This document shows positions 41,168 to 50,156 of a stretch of 64,000 nucleotides of DNA, piece after piece. Source of the stretch: Bacillus sp. FJAT-42315 (GTDB lineage: Bacteria; Bacillota; Bacilli; Bacillales; Domibacillaceae); assembly GCF_002797375.1 (NCBI RefSeq), contig NZ_KZ454941.1:178431-242430 (forward strand), given 5' to 3'. A program made the position numbers and the translations under genes. How positions within the stretch are numbered: the first letter of the stretch is position 1; the number at the start of each line of letters is the position of its first letter. Under the pieces are notes generated by a model that worked only from the letters and a program-made list of their open reading frames with translations, was not told the origin of the DNA and searched no databases.

Positions 41168-42400
41168 TTAAGCTTTTTCTTCAAATAATTTGGCGATTTC
41201 GACAATGACTTGTACGGATTTTTCCATATTATTTACGGAAGCATATTCAAATCGACCGTGGAAGTTTTCGCCGCCAGTGAAAATGTTAGGTGTCGGCAGT
41301 CCCATATAAGATAGCTGCGAGCCATCAGTGCCGCCGCGGATTGGTTTGACGATTGGCTCGATGCCTAAGTTTTTCATCGCTTCATACGCCGTGTCGACAA
41401 TTTCCTTCACTGGTTCAATTTTTTCCCTCATATTGTAATATTGGTCGTTCATTTCGAGAATGATGCGGTCTTCGCCGTAAGTTTCTTGCAAGTTTTTGAC
41501 GATATGAGTCATCGCGTCTTTTCTTGCTTGGAAATTGGTTTTATCGAAGTCGCGGATAATGTATTCCATTTCCGTTTGCTCTACCTCACCATTGATGGCA
41601 AGAAGGTGATAGAAGCCTTCGTAACCTTCTGTATATTCAGGTGCTTCCTCTGCTGGTAATTGTGAATGTAACTCCATTGCGATTTTAGAGGAGTGAATCA
41701 TTTTTCCTTTTGCGGTTCCTGGATGAACATTTTTTCCTTTAATGATGATTTTCGCTCCAGCGGCATTAAAGCTTTCATACTCTAGTTCACCGAGCGGTCC
41801 GCCGTCAATCGTGTAGGCAAATGCGGCATTGAATGCATCGACATCGAATTTATGTGGGCCTCTGCCGATTTCTTCATCTGGAGTGAACGCCACGCGGATT
41901 TTCCCATGCTTAATTTCCGGATGGTTAATTAAATAAGCCATCGCCGTCATAATTTCGGTTACCCCTGCTTTATTGTCGGCACCGAGTAAAGTCGTTCCGT
42001 CTGTTGTTACAAGTGTATGGCCTTTATATTGTGGTAATTCAGGGAAGTCCTTTGGCGACAAGATGATTTGTAATTCTTCGTTTAAGACAATATCTTGTCC
42101 ATCGTAATTTTCAACGACTTGAGGCTGAACATTTTTACCGGTAAAATCAGGCGTTGTATCGACATGGGCTAAAAACCCAATGACAGGGACATCTTTTTCT
42201 GTGTTAGCAGGTAGTGTTGCCATCAAATACCCGTATTCATCAACTGTCACTTCTTCCATGCCGATTTCTTTTAGTTCCTCTTCAAGCATGTGAATCAACG
42301 TCCACTGTTTTTCAGTGGAAGGAGTCGTTGGACTATTTTCATCTGATTGCGTATCAATTTTTACATAAGAAGTAAATCGTTTCAGTAATTCGTTTTTCAC
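41168..42400 (-). CDS. pepT: Peptidase T (tripeptide aminopeptidase)
   Basis: A 410-residue M20-family zinc aminopeptidase acting on tripeptides in the cytoplasm. Metal and catalytic motifs are intact: [13 protein letters not shown] (about residue 80), [14 protein letters not shown] (about 140), [15 protein letters not shown] (about 175) and the C-terminal [31 protein letters not shown]. Length and order match known PepT. Single-gene unit. Confidence 0.96.
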   Translation of the reverse strand: MKNELLKRFTSYVKIDTQSDENSPTTPSTEKQWTLIHMLEEELKEIGMEEVTVDEYGYLMATLPANTEKDVPVIGFLAHVDTTPDFTGKNVQPQVVENYDGQDIVLNEELQIILSPKDFPELPQYKGHTLVTTDGTTLLGADNKAGVTEIMTAMAYLINHPEIKHGKIRVAFTPDEEIGRGPHKFDVDAFNAAFAYTIDGGPLGELEYESFNAAGAKIIIKGKNVHPGTAKGKMIHSSKIAMELHSQLPAEEAPEYTEGYEGFYHLLAINGEVEQTEMEYIIRDFDKTNFQARKDAMTHIVKNLQETYGEDRIILEMNDQYYNMREKIEPVKEIVDTAYEAMKNLGIEPIVKPIRGGTDGSQLSYMGLPTPNIFTGGENFHGRFEYASVNNMEKSVQVIVEIAKLFEEKA

Positions 42401-42789
42401 TGTAGAAGCAACTCCTTTTGGAAATGTGTGTCTTTTATTTTACCATAATTGATATCCAATCCATTAGGTTGAAGATTGATTGTTTTGAATATAATCTCAA
42501 GTAAAAAAAGGGGGGTGTCCAAAAAAGTCGAAGAAATCGCTTGTAAGGTGAAAGAAATGGCTAGAAAGTCGAAGAAATCGCTTGTAAGGTGAAAGAAATG
42601 GCTAGAAAGTCGAAGAAATCGCTTGTAAGGTCGAAGAAATGGCTAGAAAGCCGAAGAAATCGCTCGTAAGGTGAAAGAAACGGCTAGAAAGCCGAAGAAT
42701 CCGCTCGTAAGGTGAAATAGGAATCCAGAAAATCAGTGAAAACTGACTTTCTGGACAGCTCGTTTTATAAAGTAGCAGCGGTTGCTATA
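42401..42789. other. Gene-free region of about 390 bp holding a tandem repeat
   Basis: Between pepT (leftward, start at 42400) and the TusA gene (leftward, end at 42790). It holds a short AT-rich part, the 41-bp tandem array, and a hairpin (CCAGAAAATCAGT with ACTGACTTTCTGG, about 42724-42756) that may end leftward transcripts. No coding sequence is supported. Confidence 0.7.
42524..42719. repeat. 41-bp tandem repeat, about 4.8 copies (locus 4)
   Basis: Units start at 42524, 42565, 42606, 42647 and 42688, exactly 41 bp apart, with few substitutions (for example AAAGTCG becomes AAAGCCG in units 4 and 5). Each unit is itself two related halves of 20-21 bp, GTCGAAGAAATCGC and GTGAAAGAAATGGC. The period is not a multiple of three, so this is not a protein repeat. 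There are no spacers, so it is not a CRISPR array. Confidence 0.92.
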
Positions 42790-43014
42790 TTATTTTTTCT
42801 TCACTGTAATCGTCCATTGAGCATCGCCGCTTTGTTCGAAGTTAGTGACTTCGTGTCCTTCTTCAGCTGCCCAACGTGGGATCGCTTCGGTTGCTTGCGT
42901 GCAGTCAAAGTCGATCGTTAATTCGTCACCGCTAGCAAGCTCTGCCATTACTTCTTTTGCTTCTACTAATGGGAAGGGGCAAACCATTCCTAGTACTTCT
43001 AATTTCTTTTGCAT
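42790..43014 (-). CDS. TusA-family sulfurtransferase (TsuB-like)
   Basis: A 74-residue TusA/SirA-fold protein with the sulfur-carrying Cys in GMVCPFPLVEAKEVM at residue 12. TusA proteins relay persulfide sulfur. Its partner is the YeeE/YedE-type transporter gene just upstream, the same pairing as in TsuA-TsuB thiosulfate uptake systems, where the TusA-like protein receives sulfur at the transporter. Confidence 0.92.
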   Translation of the reverse strand: MQKKLEVLGMVCPFPLVEAKEVMAELASGDELTIDFDCTQATEAIPRWAAEEGHEVTNFEQSGDAQWTITVKKK

Positions 43015-43038
43015 AATGTTTTCCTCCTATGTGTATGA

Positions 43039-44106
43039 TTACGCCGTTTGCGTATTCATTTTCACTTTTTTCATTGCTTTTTGTCTCGGTTTAACGATAG
43101 TGAAGTAAGCGGCCGTCCAAGTGCCAAGGATCATGAACGGTAAGGAAATCCAGCCTTGCCATGTGAATAGAGCCGTTTCAACTAAGCCGTTTCCGATTGA
43201 GCAGCCGCCAGCAAGACTCGCGCCAACACCCATCAAGATACCGCCAAATGCGCTTTTAAGGCAAGTATTCACATCAGGCACTCGAAAACGGAATTCGCCG
43301 CTCCCTTTAGCTGCGACATAGGAGCCGATGAGAATACCGATAACTAAAAACACACCCCAGTTTAAAAATGAGCTGTCACCTGTAACCGCATATTGCAAAA
43401 TATTAGCTGTTGGCATTGTGATTCCAAGTCCAAACATTCTGCCAGTTGCTTCACTTAATGGCCAAGCGGCAATAGCAATCAAACCAACGAGTGTCGCAGT
43501 GAACAGAGGGTTCCAACGTTTTTCGAATAAAAGGTGGGAAAGTCCCGTTTTCTTAGGCTTCATTGTTGGGATTTTCACGCTCGGTTTCGATAATTGCTTC
43601 CACACGAGCAAACCTGTAATACCGACAAGAAGAGCAACTAATACCCATGGAGAAACGCCAAGTGTTCCGTGAATCGTTTGTGCTTCTACTTGATGAGATT
43701 GCATAGAAGTGGAATAAGAGCTAAGAGGCCCGCTTTTCATCATCGCGCTTGAAACCATATAAGTAGCAAGAGCAATCCAACTGCCAATCAACCCTTCACC
43801 AGCCCGATACCATGTACCCGTTGCACAACCGCCAGCGAAGATAATACCAATTCCGAATACGAATGCGCCGAAAATAGTAGCGAACCACATGAAGTTTCCT
43901 AATTCAAATTGAATGATCCCTAATGAATGGAGCAAATAGACCCCGATACTTTGAATCGAAATCGCCACTAAAAAAGCGACAAACATCCGATTATCTTTCG
44001 TTACATACATATCTCTAAATGCTCCGGTAACACAGAAACGGCCACGCTGCATGACAAATCCGAGTAAACCACCGCATAATAAACCTGTTAAAACGAGCTG
44101 AAGCAT
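43039..44106 (-). CDS. YeeE/YedE-family thiosulfate-type transporter (TsuA-like)
   Basis: A 355-residue membrane protein with about nine helices. The start is taken at ATG 44106, 11 bp after AAGGAGTG, rather than the upstream ATG 44169. Conserved Cys segments line the path: GRFCVTGAFRDM, FAGGCATGTWYRAGEG and LAGGCSIGNGLVET; these match the thiosulfate-conducting Cys sites of TsuA. Probably imports thiosulfate or a related sulfur compound and hands it to the TusA-like protein encoded 24 bp downstream. Confidence 0.92.
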   Translation of the reverse strand: MLQLVLTGLLCGGLLGFVMQRGRFCVTGAFRDMYVTKDNRMFVAFLVAISIQSIGVYLLHSLGIIQFELGNFMWFATIFGAFVFGIGIIFAGGCATGTWYRAGEGLIGSWIALATYMVSSAMMKSGPLSSYSTSMQSHQVEAQTIHGTLGVSPWVLVALLVGITGLLVWKQLSKPSVKIPTMKPKKTGLSHLLFEKRWNPLFTATLVGLIAIAAWPLSEATGRMFGLGITMPTANILQYAVTGDSSFLNWGVFLVIGILIGSYVAAKGSGEFRFRVPDVNTCLKSAFGGILMGVGASLAGGCSIGNGLVETALFTWQGWISLPFMILGTWTAAYFTIVKPRQKAMKKVKMNTQTA

Positions 44107-44282
44107 ATGAACACTCCTTACGTAAATGTTTTGTAAAAGTAGTATAATCCTTTTAATCCGATAATTCAAGTAGGTATTAGTGGAAAAATATAATTTTGAA
44201 TCGTTTGATTTTTATATGTGATTAGTACAAGATGGGGGGATAGGGCAACGTATAGATAGAGAAGACAAATGGAGGTTGTGAC

Positions 44283-45305
44283 ATGAACGAGGAGAAAGCG
44301 TTCCACCAAAGTGTAGATGCCGCATTTGATGAAGAAGTAAAGAAGATTCATGAGCAGTTGGATCAAGATTTATTGATCGTTCTTGTTGGAGAAGTGAATG
44401 CGGGAAAGTCATCAACGATTAATAAAATCATCGGCAAGGATGTCGCGAAAACCAATCCCCAACCAGGAGAGACGGTTAGTATAGACCCTTACAATTTAGC
44501 TGGATTGGAAAAAATAAAATTAATGGATACGCCGGGATTAAATGATCCAAATGATGAGAATCCAAAGAAAACAGAAGCGTTTATTAGTGAAGCAGACATC
44601 ATTCTATTTTTCACCAATGCAGCGGGGACCGTATTCTCCGATAGCGAAAAAGCGAAGTTTCAAGAGATTGCGACTCATAATGAAAATATCTTGATTGTAC
44701 TAAATAAGATTGATGCCGCTGAGGATATAGAAAGTTTAGTTGCATTTATTAAGCAGCATGCAGGCAGCCAGTACGACGTGGTGCCAATTTCTTCTAAAAC
44801 AGGGCAAAACATTGATATATTAAAGGACCGAATATTGGAGTTACTCGAAAAAAAGGGGAAGGACATCCTATTCGCAAAAAGCTTACAAGATAAATCTACT
44901 GCTGCTAAACGCTGGATTAATGCGGCAGGAGTGTCTGCAGGATTGATTGGTGCCTCACCGATACCTGGGTCGGATGTCGTTCCTTTAACTGCTCTTCAAG
45001 TGGGGCTTACATTGAAGCTAGCGACTCTTTACGACAAGCCGTTGACGAAAAAGGCAGCGAAAGATTTGATTATTGTCACAGCGACCAAAACAGCGGGACA
45101 AACAGCGTACAGACAAATCGTCAAATTCATCCCCGGAGCTGGGTCAATCGCAGGTGGTCTAGTTGCTTCATCTCTTACCCTCGCACTAGGGTATGGGATC
45201 AAATACGCTTATGAGAACGAGTTACCTATTGATCAAGAAATTATTTTTGAACTGTATAAAAAATATAAAAAGCGAAAAAATTATAAACAACAAATAGAAA
45301 GTTAA
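44283..45305 (+). CDS. GTPase with C-terminal DUF697 membrane domain
   Basis: A 340-residue protein. GTPase motifs: G1 GEVNAGKSS (about residue 36), G3 DTPG (about 80), G4 NKID (about 139) and G5 SSK. From about residue 205 a DUF697/YcjF-like domain follows with hydrophobic helices (AAGVSAGLIGASPIPGSD; GSIAGGLVASSLTLALG). Such proteins are thought to act at membranes, in a way loosely related to dynamin-like or Era-like GTPases. No specific role is known. It stands alone with a GGAGGTTG site. Confidence 0.88.
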   Translation: MNEEKAFHQSVDAAFDEEVKKIHEQLDQDLLIVLVGEVNAGKSSTINKIIGKDVAKTNPQPGETVSIDPYNLAGLEKIKLMDTPGLNDPNDENPKKTEAFISEADIILFFTNAAGTVFSDSEKAKFQEIATHNENILIVLNKIDAAEDIESLVAFIKQHAGSQYDVVPISSKTGQNIDILKDRILELLEKKGKDILFAKSLQDKSTAAKRWINAAGVSAGLIGASPIPGSDVVPLTALQVGLTLKLATLYDKPLTKKAAKDLIIVTATKTAGQTAYRQIVKFIPGAGSIAGGLVASSLTLALGYGIKYAYENELPIDQEIIFELYKKYKKRKNYKQQIES

Positions 45306-45332
45306 AGGCGAGACCACCCTCGGTCTCGCCTT
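45306..45332. terminator. Compact GC-rich hairpin between convergent genes
   Basis: AGGCGAGACC pairs perfectly with GGTCTCGCCT around a 6-base loop. It has only a short T tract (TTAGTCTTTG), so it may be a weak terminator for both directions. Confidence 0.7.
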
Positions 45333-45340
45333 AGTCTTTG

Positions 45341-46843
45341 TTAAAGAATCGTTTCTTCTTTTAAAATGGTTTGCTCATATAGTTCATCACTCGAACCAAG
45401 GTTATTGTTATATGTCATGTCTTCAATGCGCTCGATATTTTGCGGTTTAGTAAATAGAGTGACAATGACAATAGATATAATGGAAATTAGCAGCCCTGGA
45501 AAGACTTGATGGATGCCAAAGGGTTGACCGGCTAGTTGCCAGCTAACAGCTGTTAAGAGTCCTGTCCATATAGATACTGTCCCGGCTGTTTCACTGACCC
45601 GTTTAAATAACATTCCAGCAATTACTGGGACGAGTAATCCAGATGTTAACATAGCTGTTCCGGCTACCCATAACGGAACGAGCTGGGGAATAGACAACGC
45701 CATCACCAGCGCAATAACCGATAAAATAATGACGGATAATCGGCTATAAGCTAACATTTTTCTATCATCAGTAATCTTAAAGTACGGTTTAATAATATCA
45801 TTAGCAATGCTCGAAGCTCCCGCCATGAAAAAAGAGTCAGCACAAGATACAATGGTTGCAACTAAAGCAATCACCATGATGACAACCATTGGTAAAGGCA
45901 TCGTTTCATTGAGTACTTGATAAAAGATCAGTGATGGTTGATCCGTTTTTATACTTAGTCCTAATAAAGCAAACACACCAGTTAGAATAATTAGTATGCT
46001 TGTAGTTAACCCAACGATCCACGCCAGCCAATTACTATTTGTTGCTACTTTATCCGTCTTTGCGGCCCAAATACGCTGCCAGTTATCTTGGCGAACAAAT
46101 TGATAGGCACCTAAGGTAAACATAAATACGAATACACTCACTGTCGATATTCCGAAAATGTCGACAAGTTGTGGTTGGTTCATGGCAAGAGCATTTTCCT
46201 TCACTGTGCTCCACCCACCTGAAGATAGGAAAACAGTTACAAACAGTATAATAATACCTAATGTTTGGATTGTTCCTTGAATGGAATCGGCCCAAATTAC
46301 TGCTTTAAGTCCACCAATATAAGTTTTTAAAGTAAGGAATACACATCCAATAATAATCCCAGCTGTCATATTTAACCCAAACATTAAATTTAAAAACGTG
46401 GCAATTGCAATAAATTGAAGTCCTGTAATGGATGCATAAGCCACTAATATGCATAGTAGGGCAGGGAGGCGAGATTTTTCTCCATAACGAAGAGCAACAT
46501 AGTCAGGAAGTGTCACCATTCTATATTTTGTTCCTAGGTTACGAATCGGTTTCAAGAAGAATAAGATCCATAGGGCACCAACAAGGTAGACGGGGAAAAT
46601 CATCCATAGCATTCCAAGCCCGTTAGTATAAGCGTCCCCCATAAATCCTAATAAGCTTGCGCCACCTGTGGCAGTTCCCACGATAGATAGAATCATTGGG
46701 AAAGTAGGGATTGAACGGCCTGCTACATTATAATCGTCGGAAGTCTTTACGCTTTTAAAGAAATAAAAGCTATGAGCTAAAATGGCGAAAGAATACAGAA
46801 ACACCGCAATCAAAATGGTTGTTTTTACATTAGGATCAAACAT
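45341..46843 (-). CDS. Sodium:solute symporter (SSS family)
   Basis: A 500-residue transporter with about 13 helices. SSS features: AGRSIPTFPMILSIVGTATGG near residue 42, and the GGLKAVIWADSIQGTIQTLG segment near residue 180, typical of the proline/pantothenate/choline branch. Its start overlaps the amidohydrolase stop by 8 bases, so it is the second gene of a sigma-54-driven operon and probably imports the amidohydrolase substrate. Confidence 0.93.
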   Translation of the reverse strand: MFDPNVKTTILIAVFLYSFAILAHSFYFFKSVKTSDDYNVAGRSIPTFPMILSIVGTATGGASLLGFMGDAYTNGLGMLWMIFPVYLVGALWILFFLKPIRNLGTKYRMVTLPDYVALRYGEKSRLPALLCILVAYASITGLQFIAIATFLNLMFGLNMTAGIIIGCVFLTLKTYIGGLKAVIWADSIQGTIQTLGIIILFVTVFLSSGGWSTVKENALAMNQPQLVDIFGISTVSVFVFMFTLGAYQFVRQDNWQRIWAAKTDKVATNSNWLAWIVGLTTSILIILTGVFALLGLSIKTDQPSLIFYQVLNETMPLPMVVIMVIALVATIVSCADSFFMAGASSIANDIIKPYFKITDDRKMLAYSRLSVIILSVIALVMALSIPQLVPLWVAGTAMLTSGLLVPVIAGMLFKRVSETAGTVSIWTGLLTAVSWQLAGQPFGIHQVFPGLLISIISIVIVTLFTKPQNIERIEDMTYNNNLGSSDELYEQTILKEETIL

Positions 46844-48470
46844 GAGTCAACTCCTCCTTCTCCTCTTTCTGGAATACTAGTTCTCCATCCACTATCGTTA
46901 GTAACACCTGAATGTTTTTTAGATCTTCTTCCTTAATCTCAAAAGGGTCTTTGTCCAAGACAATGAGGTCAGCGTATTTACCGATGGATAGGGAACCGAT
47001 GATTTTTTCGTCGAATCCACTATAGGCAGCATCTACTGTATAAGCTTGAATAGCCTCTTTGACAGAAATCGCTTCTTCTGTCCCTAATTGTTGACCACCA
47101 ATTGTTTTGCGAGTGACTGCCGCATATATACCGTAAAATGGATTTCCGTGGCAAACAGGCATGTCTGAATTTCCAGGGGCAATAATGCCATGCTTTTTAA
47201 AGCTTACATGGGGAAATACATGTGCTGCACGCTTTGGACCTAAATTATTGAGATAGCTATCTCCAATAGAATAAATAAATCCAATAGAAGAGGCAGCTAC
47301 TATTCTTTGTTTAGCAATTCTTTTCAGGTGATCATCGGTTGGTAAGGCACAGTGCTCGATTCGATGACGTTTTTGTTTGTTATCTTCTAAAGAACCTGCT
47401 TGTTCAATAGCTTGCAAGGCCATTTCAATCGCTCGCCCGCCGATTCCATGAATAGAGACGCGCATATTATGTTGAATCGCTCGAGAGATGTGATCATTGA
47501 TTGTTTGTTGCTTCATATGCAAAATCCCGTAGTTCTCCTTTTCCTGTTCATAAGGCTCTTCCACAGCTGCAGTTCTTCCGCCTACACTACCATCGAGCAT
47601 GTACTTTAACCCTTGAATATTTAAGTGGTCATTGCCGAAACCGCTTTCAATACCGAGGTGAAGTAACTCTGTTTCACCTCCTGGCCATCCCATTTGACTG
47701 ATTGCCCACAACCAGAGGCGGGTTTTCAGCTGTAATCTTCCTTCTTTCTTCAGTTGTTGATAGACTACCATCTCTTTTTGTGAAACAGCCATATCATGAA
47801 CGGCAGTTACTCCCCATTCGAAGAAATGCTGCTGAGCTTTTTCCATGGCTTGCTTTAGCTGCTCTGTACTGAAAGAAGGTACTTTAAAAAGCATCATGGC
47901 ATTTTCCTGAATTAGACCGCTAATTTTCCCGGTTTTAGCGTCTCGGTGAAATTGTCCGCCTTCAGGATCTTGAGGGTTAGAACTTAGTCCGCTTACTTCA
48001 AAGGCTTTCCAATTAGCAACCGCATTGTGGACGCATGTTCGTGTGAGAAAAACGGGATGATTAGGAGCGGCTTTAGTCAATTCATCAATGGTAGGGAAGC
48101 GTTTTTCTTTTAATTTGCTGTCATCCCATCCCATTCCAATGATCCATTCGCCTTCTGGAAGTTCATTGGCTTTTTGTCTGACCGCATTCAATAAGGCTGG
48201 AATATTAGAAATTCGTTCATAGCGAAGATCTAATTTAAGTAAATCTGCGGCGTAATGAAGCGGATGAGCGTGACTTTCAATCAGTCCAGGCAATACGGTT
48301 TTGTGTTGTATATCGAAAAGTTTTGTATGGGGGCCACGTAACTGATCAGCTACATCATCAAAACCAATGATTCGGCCATTTTTTATGGCAAGTTTATTAG
48401 CTAGAGGATATTGGTCGTCAATTGTGTGAATATTTGCATTGTAAAGAATTTTGTCTGCGTACATAGTCAT
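46836..48470 (-). CDS. YtcJ-like metal-dependent amidohydrolase
   Basis: A 544-residue amidohydrolase. Metal motif VLPGLIESHAHPLHY at residues 58-72, later His residues in SIHGIGGRAIEMAL and RHRIEHCALP, and the C-terminal Asp in PGNSDMPV. The YtcJ-like branch acts on N-acyl or amide bonds of varied compounds; the substrate here is not known. It is the first gene of the operon, with a -24/-12 promoter upstream, and is divergent from the activator gene. Confidence 0.9.
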   Translation of the reverse strand: MTMYADKILYNANIHTIDDQYPLANKLAIKNGRIIGFDDVADQLRGPHTKLFDIQHKTVLPGLIESHAHPLHYAADLLKLDLRYERISNIPALLNAVRQKANELPEGEWIIGMGWDDSKLKEKRFPTIDELTKAAPNHPVFLTRTCVHNAVANWKAFEVSGLSSNPQDPEGGQFHRDAKTGKISGLIQENAMMLFKVPSFSTEQLKQAMEKAQQHFFEWGVTAVHDMAVSQKEMVVYQQLKKEGRLQLKTRLWLWAISQMGWPGGETELLHLGIESGFGNDHLNIQGLKYMLDGSVGGRTAAVEEPYEQEKENYGILHMKQQTINDHISRAIQHNMRVSIHGIGGRAIEMALQAIEQAGSLEDNKQKRHRIEHCALPTDDHLKRIAKQRIVAASSIGFIYSIGDSYLNNLGPKRAAHVFPHVSFKKHGIIAPGNSDMPVCHGNPFYGIYAAVTRKTIGGQQLGTEEAISVKEAIQAYTVDAAYSGFDEKIIGSLSIGKYADLIVLDKDPFEIKEEDLKNIQVLLTIVDGELVFQKEEKEELTHV

Positions 48471-48498
48471 TCTCTCCTTTTTGTTTTGTTTTCTTTAT

Positions 48499-48514
48499 TG
48501 CAATTACCGTGCCA
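48499..48514 (-). promoter_or_regulatory. Sigma-54 (-24/-12) promoter of amidohydrolase-symporter operon
   Basis: On the minus strand the sequence is TGGCACGGTAATTGCA, which matches TGGCAC-N5-TTGCA at every defined position with exact spacing. Transcription should start about 12 bp after the GC of the -12 element, near 48489, leaving a short leader with AAAAGGAGAGA before the amidohydrolase ATG. Confidence 0.93.
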
Positions 48515-48594
48515 ATCAAATATAGAGAATTTTATTGAAATTCCGCGAAAAAAAGCTCATTTTTCTGTCTATTTGGTCACACAAAAAACACATT

Positions 48595-48679
48595 TGATCT
48601 AATAGTGGATCGATAAATTAAAAATGAATCATTTGTGTTTAAGGTTTTTTTAAATTATGATCTAATAACGAATCAATAA
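48595..48679. promoter_or_regulatory. Paired upstream activator sites
   Basis: TGATCTAATA begins at 48595 and 48658; each copy continues as a 22-bp segment with 18 identical positions, ending ATC(G/A)ATAA. The 63-bp step equals six helical turns. They lie about 80-165 bp upstream of the -24/-12 promoter, the expected position for an enhancer-binding protein, and also just before the activator gene itself. Confidence 0.75.
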
Positions 48680-48712
48680 TCAAACTATTCTGTTAAAAAG
48701 AAGGGAGACGTA

Positions 48713-50107
48713 ATGAATACACAAGATTTTTATAATATTTTAGATAGCTTGCACGATGGATTTTATATTACTGATATTAAAGGCATTACTGTATGGGTGA
48801 ATGAGGCTAGTTGCAAACGATTACAGAGGAAGAGAGAAGAGTTGATTGGTAAAAGTGTATATGATTTAGAGAAGCAAAAACTATTCTCGCCGTCCATCAC
48901 TAGAATGGTGTTAGAAAAAAATGAACCCGTGTTTTTTATTCAAACTTTTCATGAAACGTTGCAAAAGTATATTGTGAATGGACGGATTGTTACAGATGAA
49001 AAGGGAGAGCCGAGATGGGTAGTTATTCACGGGAGAATAGTTGACCAAGATCTTTCTTATGCAGATCAACAAAATGAAGTAGAAGCCATTTTACATCGCT
49101 ATACACAAGAGCTTCGAAAATTTGCAGTAAGTCAAGAATCTAACAATGAGGGCAAGTTATTAATAGGTGAAAGCCCAGAGTTTAAAAAAACGTTAGAACA
49201 AGCAGAAAAAATTGCAACGGTTGATGCCTCGGTCCTCATCACTGGGGAGACAGGTTGTGGAAAAAATGTGTTTGCCAACTATATTCATAAATTAAGTGAT
49301 CGCTATAATAAACCATTTGTTCAGATTAATTGTGGAGCAATTCCTGATAGTTTATTAGAGTCAGAACTATTTGGCTATCGAAAAGGGGCTTTTACTGGAG
49401 CTTCTGAAAAAGGAAAAATTGGCTTAGTAGAAATGGCAGAAGGAGGAACGCTTTTCTTAGATGAGATTGGTGAAATGCCATTACATTTACAGGTCAAAGT
49501 ACTACAGTTAATCCAAGATAAAACATACTTACCTATTGGAGAAGTGCAGCTTCATGTAGCAGACGTACGTATTATTGCTGCAACGAATAAAGACTTACAA
49601 AAATTATCGGAAGAAGGCTTGTTTCGCTCAGATTTATTTTATCGGTTAAATGTTCTAGCTGTTCATGTTGCACCTTTACGAGAACGTCCGGAAGATGTTT
49701 TTCCGTTATTACAGAATTTTGTAAAAAAATATAATGATAAGTATAAAATGAATCGGACATTGTCTAAAGAAGTAGTAGAGAAGCTACAATTATACCGTTG
49801 GCCAGGAAATGTAAGGGAACTTGCTAATTTGATCGAACGGTTAATCGTGATGTCGGAAAATGAGCGTATACAATTGTCAGATCTACCTGAGCATATTATA
49901 GGAAAAATAGAACAACCACAAAATATAATTGAAAATCAGCCGTTAAGACAATACATAGATACTGTTGAAAAAAATTATATCCTTTATGCACTCAAAAAGG
50001 GAAAAACAACTAGAAAAGCTGCTGAATTTCTCGATATTCCTCAATCAACTCTTATGAGAAAAATAAAAAAGCATGATATTCAATTGTCCCAGTATTGGCG
50101 TGTATAA
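48713..50107 (+). CDS. Sigma-54-dependent transcriptional activator (PAS + AAA+ + Fis HTH)
   Basis: A 464-residue enhancer-binding protein. Residues 1-120 are a PAS sensor (LDSLHDGFYITDIKG). Residues about 145-380 are the AAA+ domain: Walker A GETGCGKN, the sigma-54 contact loop YRKGAFTGAS (GAFTGA intact), Walker B GGTLFLDEIGEMP and RWPGNVREL. The last 40 residues form a Fis-type helix-turn-helix (TTRKAAEFLDIPQSTLMRKI). It should open the -24/-12 promoter of the divergent operon in response to a ligand bound by the PAS domain. Confidence 0.95.
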   Translation: MNTQDFYNILDSLHDGFYITDIKGITVWVNEASCKRLQRKREELIGKSVYDLEKQKLFSPSITRMVLEKNEPVFFIQTFHETLQKYIVNGRIVTDEKGEPRWVVIHGRIVDQDLSYADQQNEVEAILHRYTQELRKFAVSQESNNEGKLLIGESPEFKKTLEQAEKIATVDASVLITGETGCGKNVFANYIHKLSDRYNKPFVQINCGAIPDSLLESELFGYRKGAFTGASEKGKIGLVEMAEGGTLFLDEIGEMPLHLQVKVLQLIQDKTYLPIGEVQLHVADVRIIAATNKDLQKLSEEGLFRSDLFYRLNVLAVHVAPLRERPEDVFPLLQNFVKKYNDKYKMNRTLSKEVVEKLQLYRWPGNVRELANLIERLIVMSENERIQLSDLPEHIIGKIEQPQNIIENQPLRQYIDTVEKNYILYALKKGKTTRKAAEFLDIPQSTLMRKIKKHDIQLSQYWRV

Positions 50108-50109
50108 AA

Positions 50110-50153
50110 AAATTTAGACCTCCAATACATGAACGCTTTGGAGGTCTAAATTT
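50110..50153. terminator. Bidirectional terminator
   Basis: A perfect 16-bp stem (AAATTTAGACCTCCAA with TTGGAGGTCTAAATTT) with a 12-base loop, between the activator and the convergent chemoreceptor gene. Confidence 0.88.
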
Positions 50154-50156
50154 AAA

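Noticed and set aside
42524-42719. CRISPR array
   Set aside because: The units touch each other with no unique spacers, and no cas gene is in the window.
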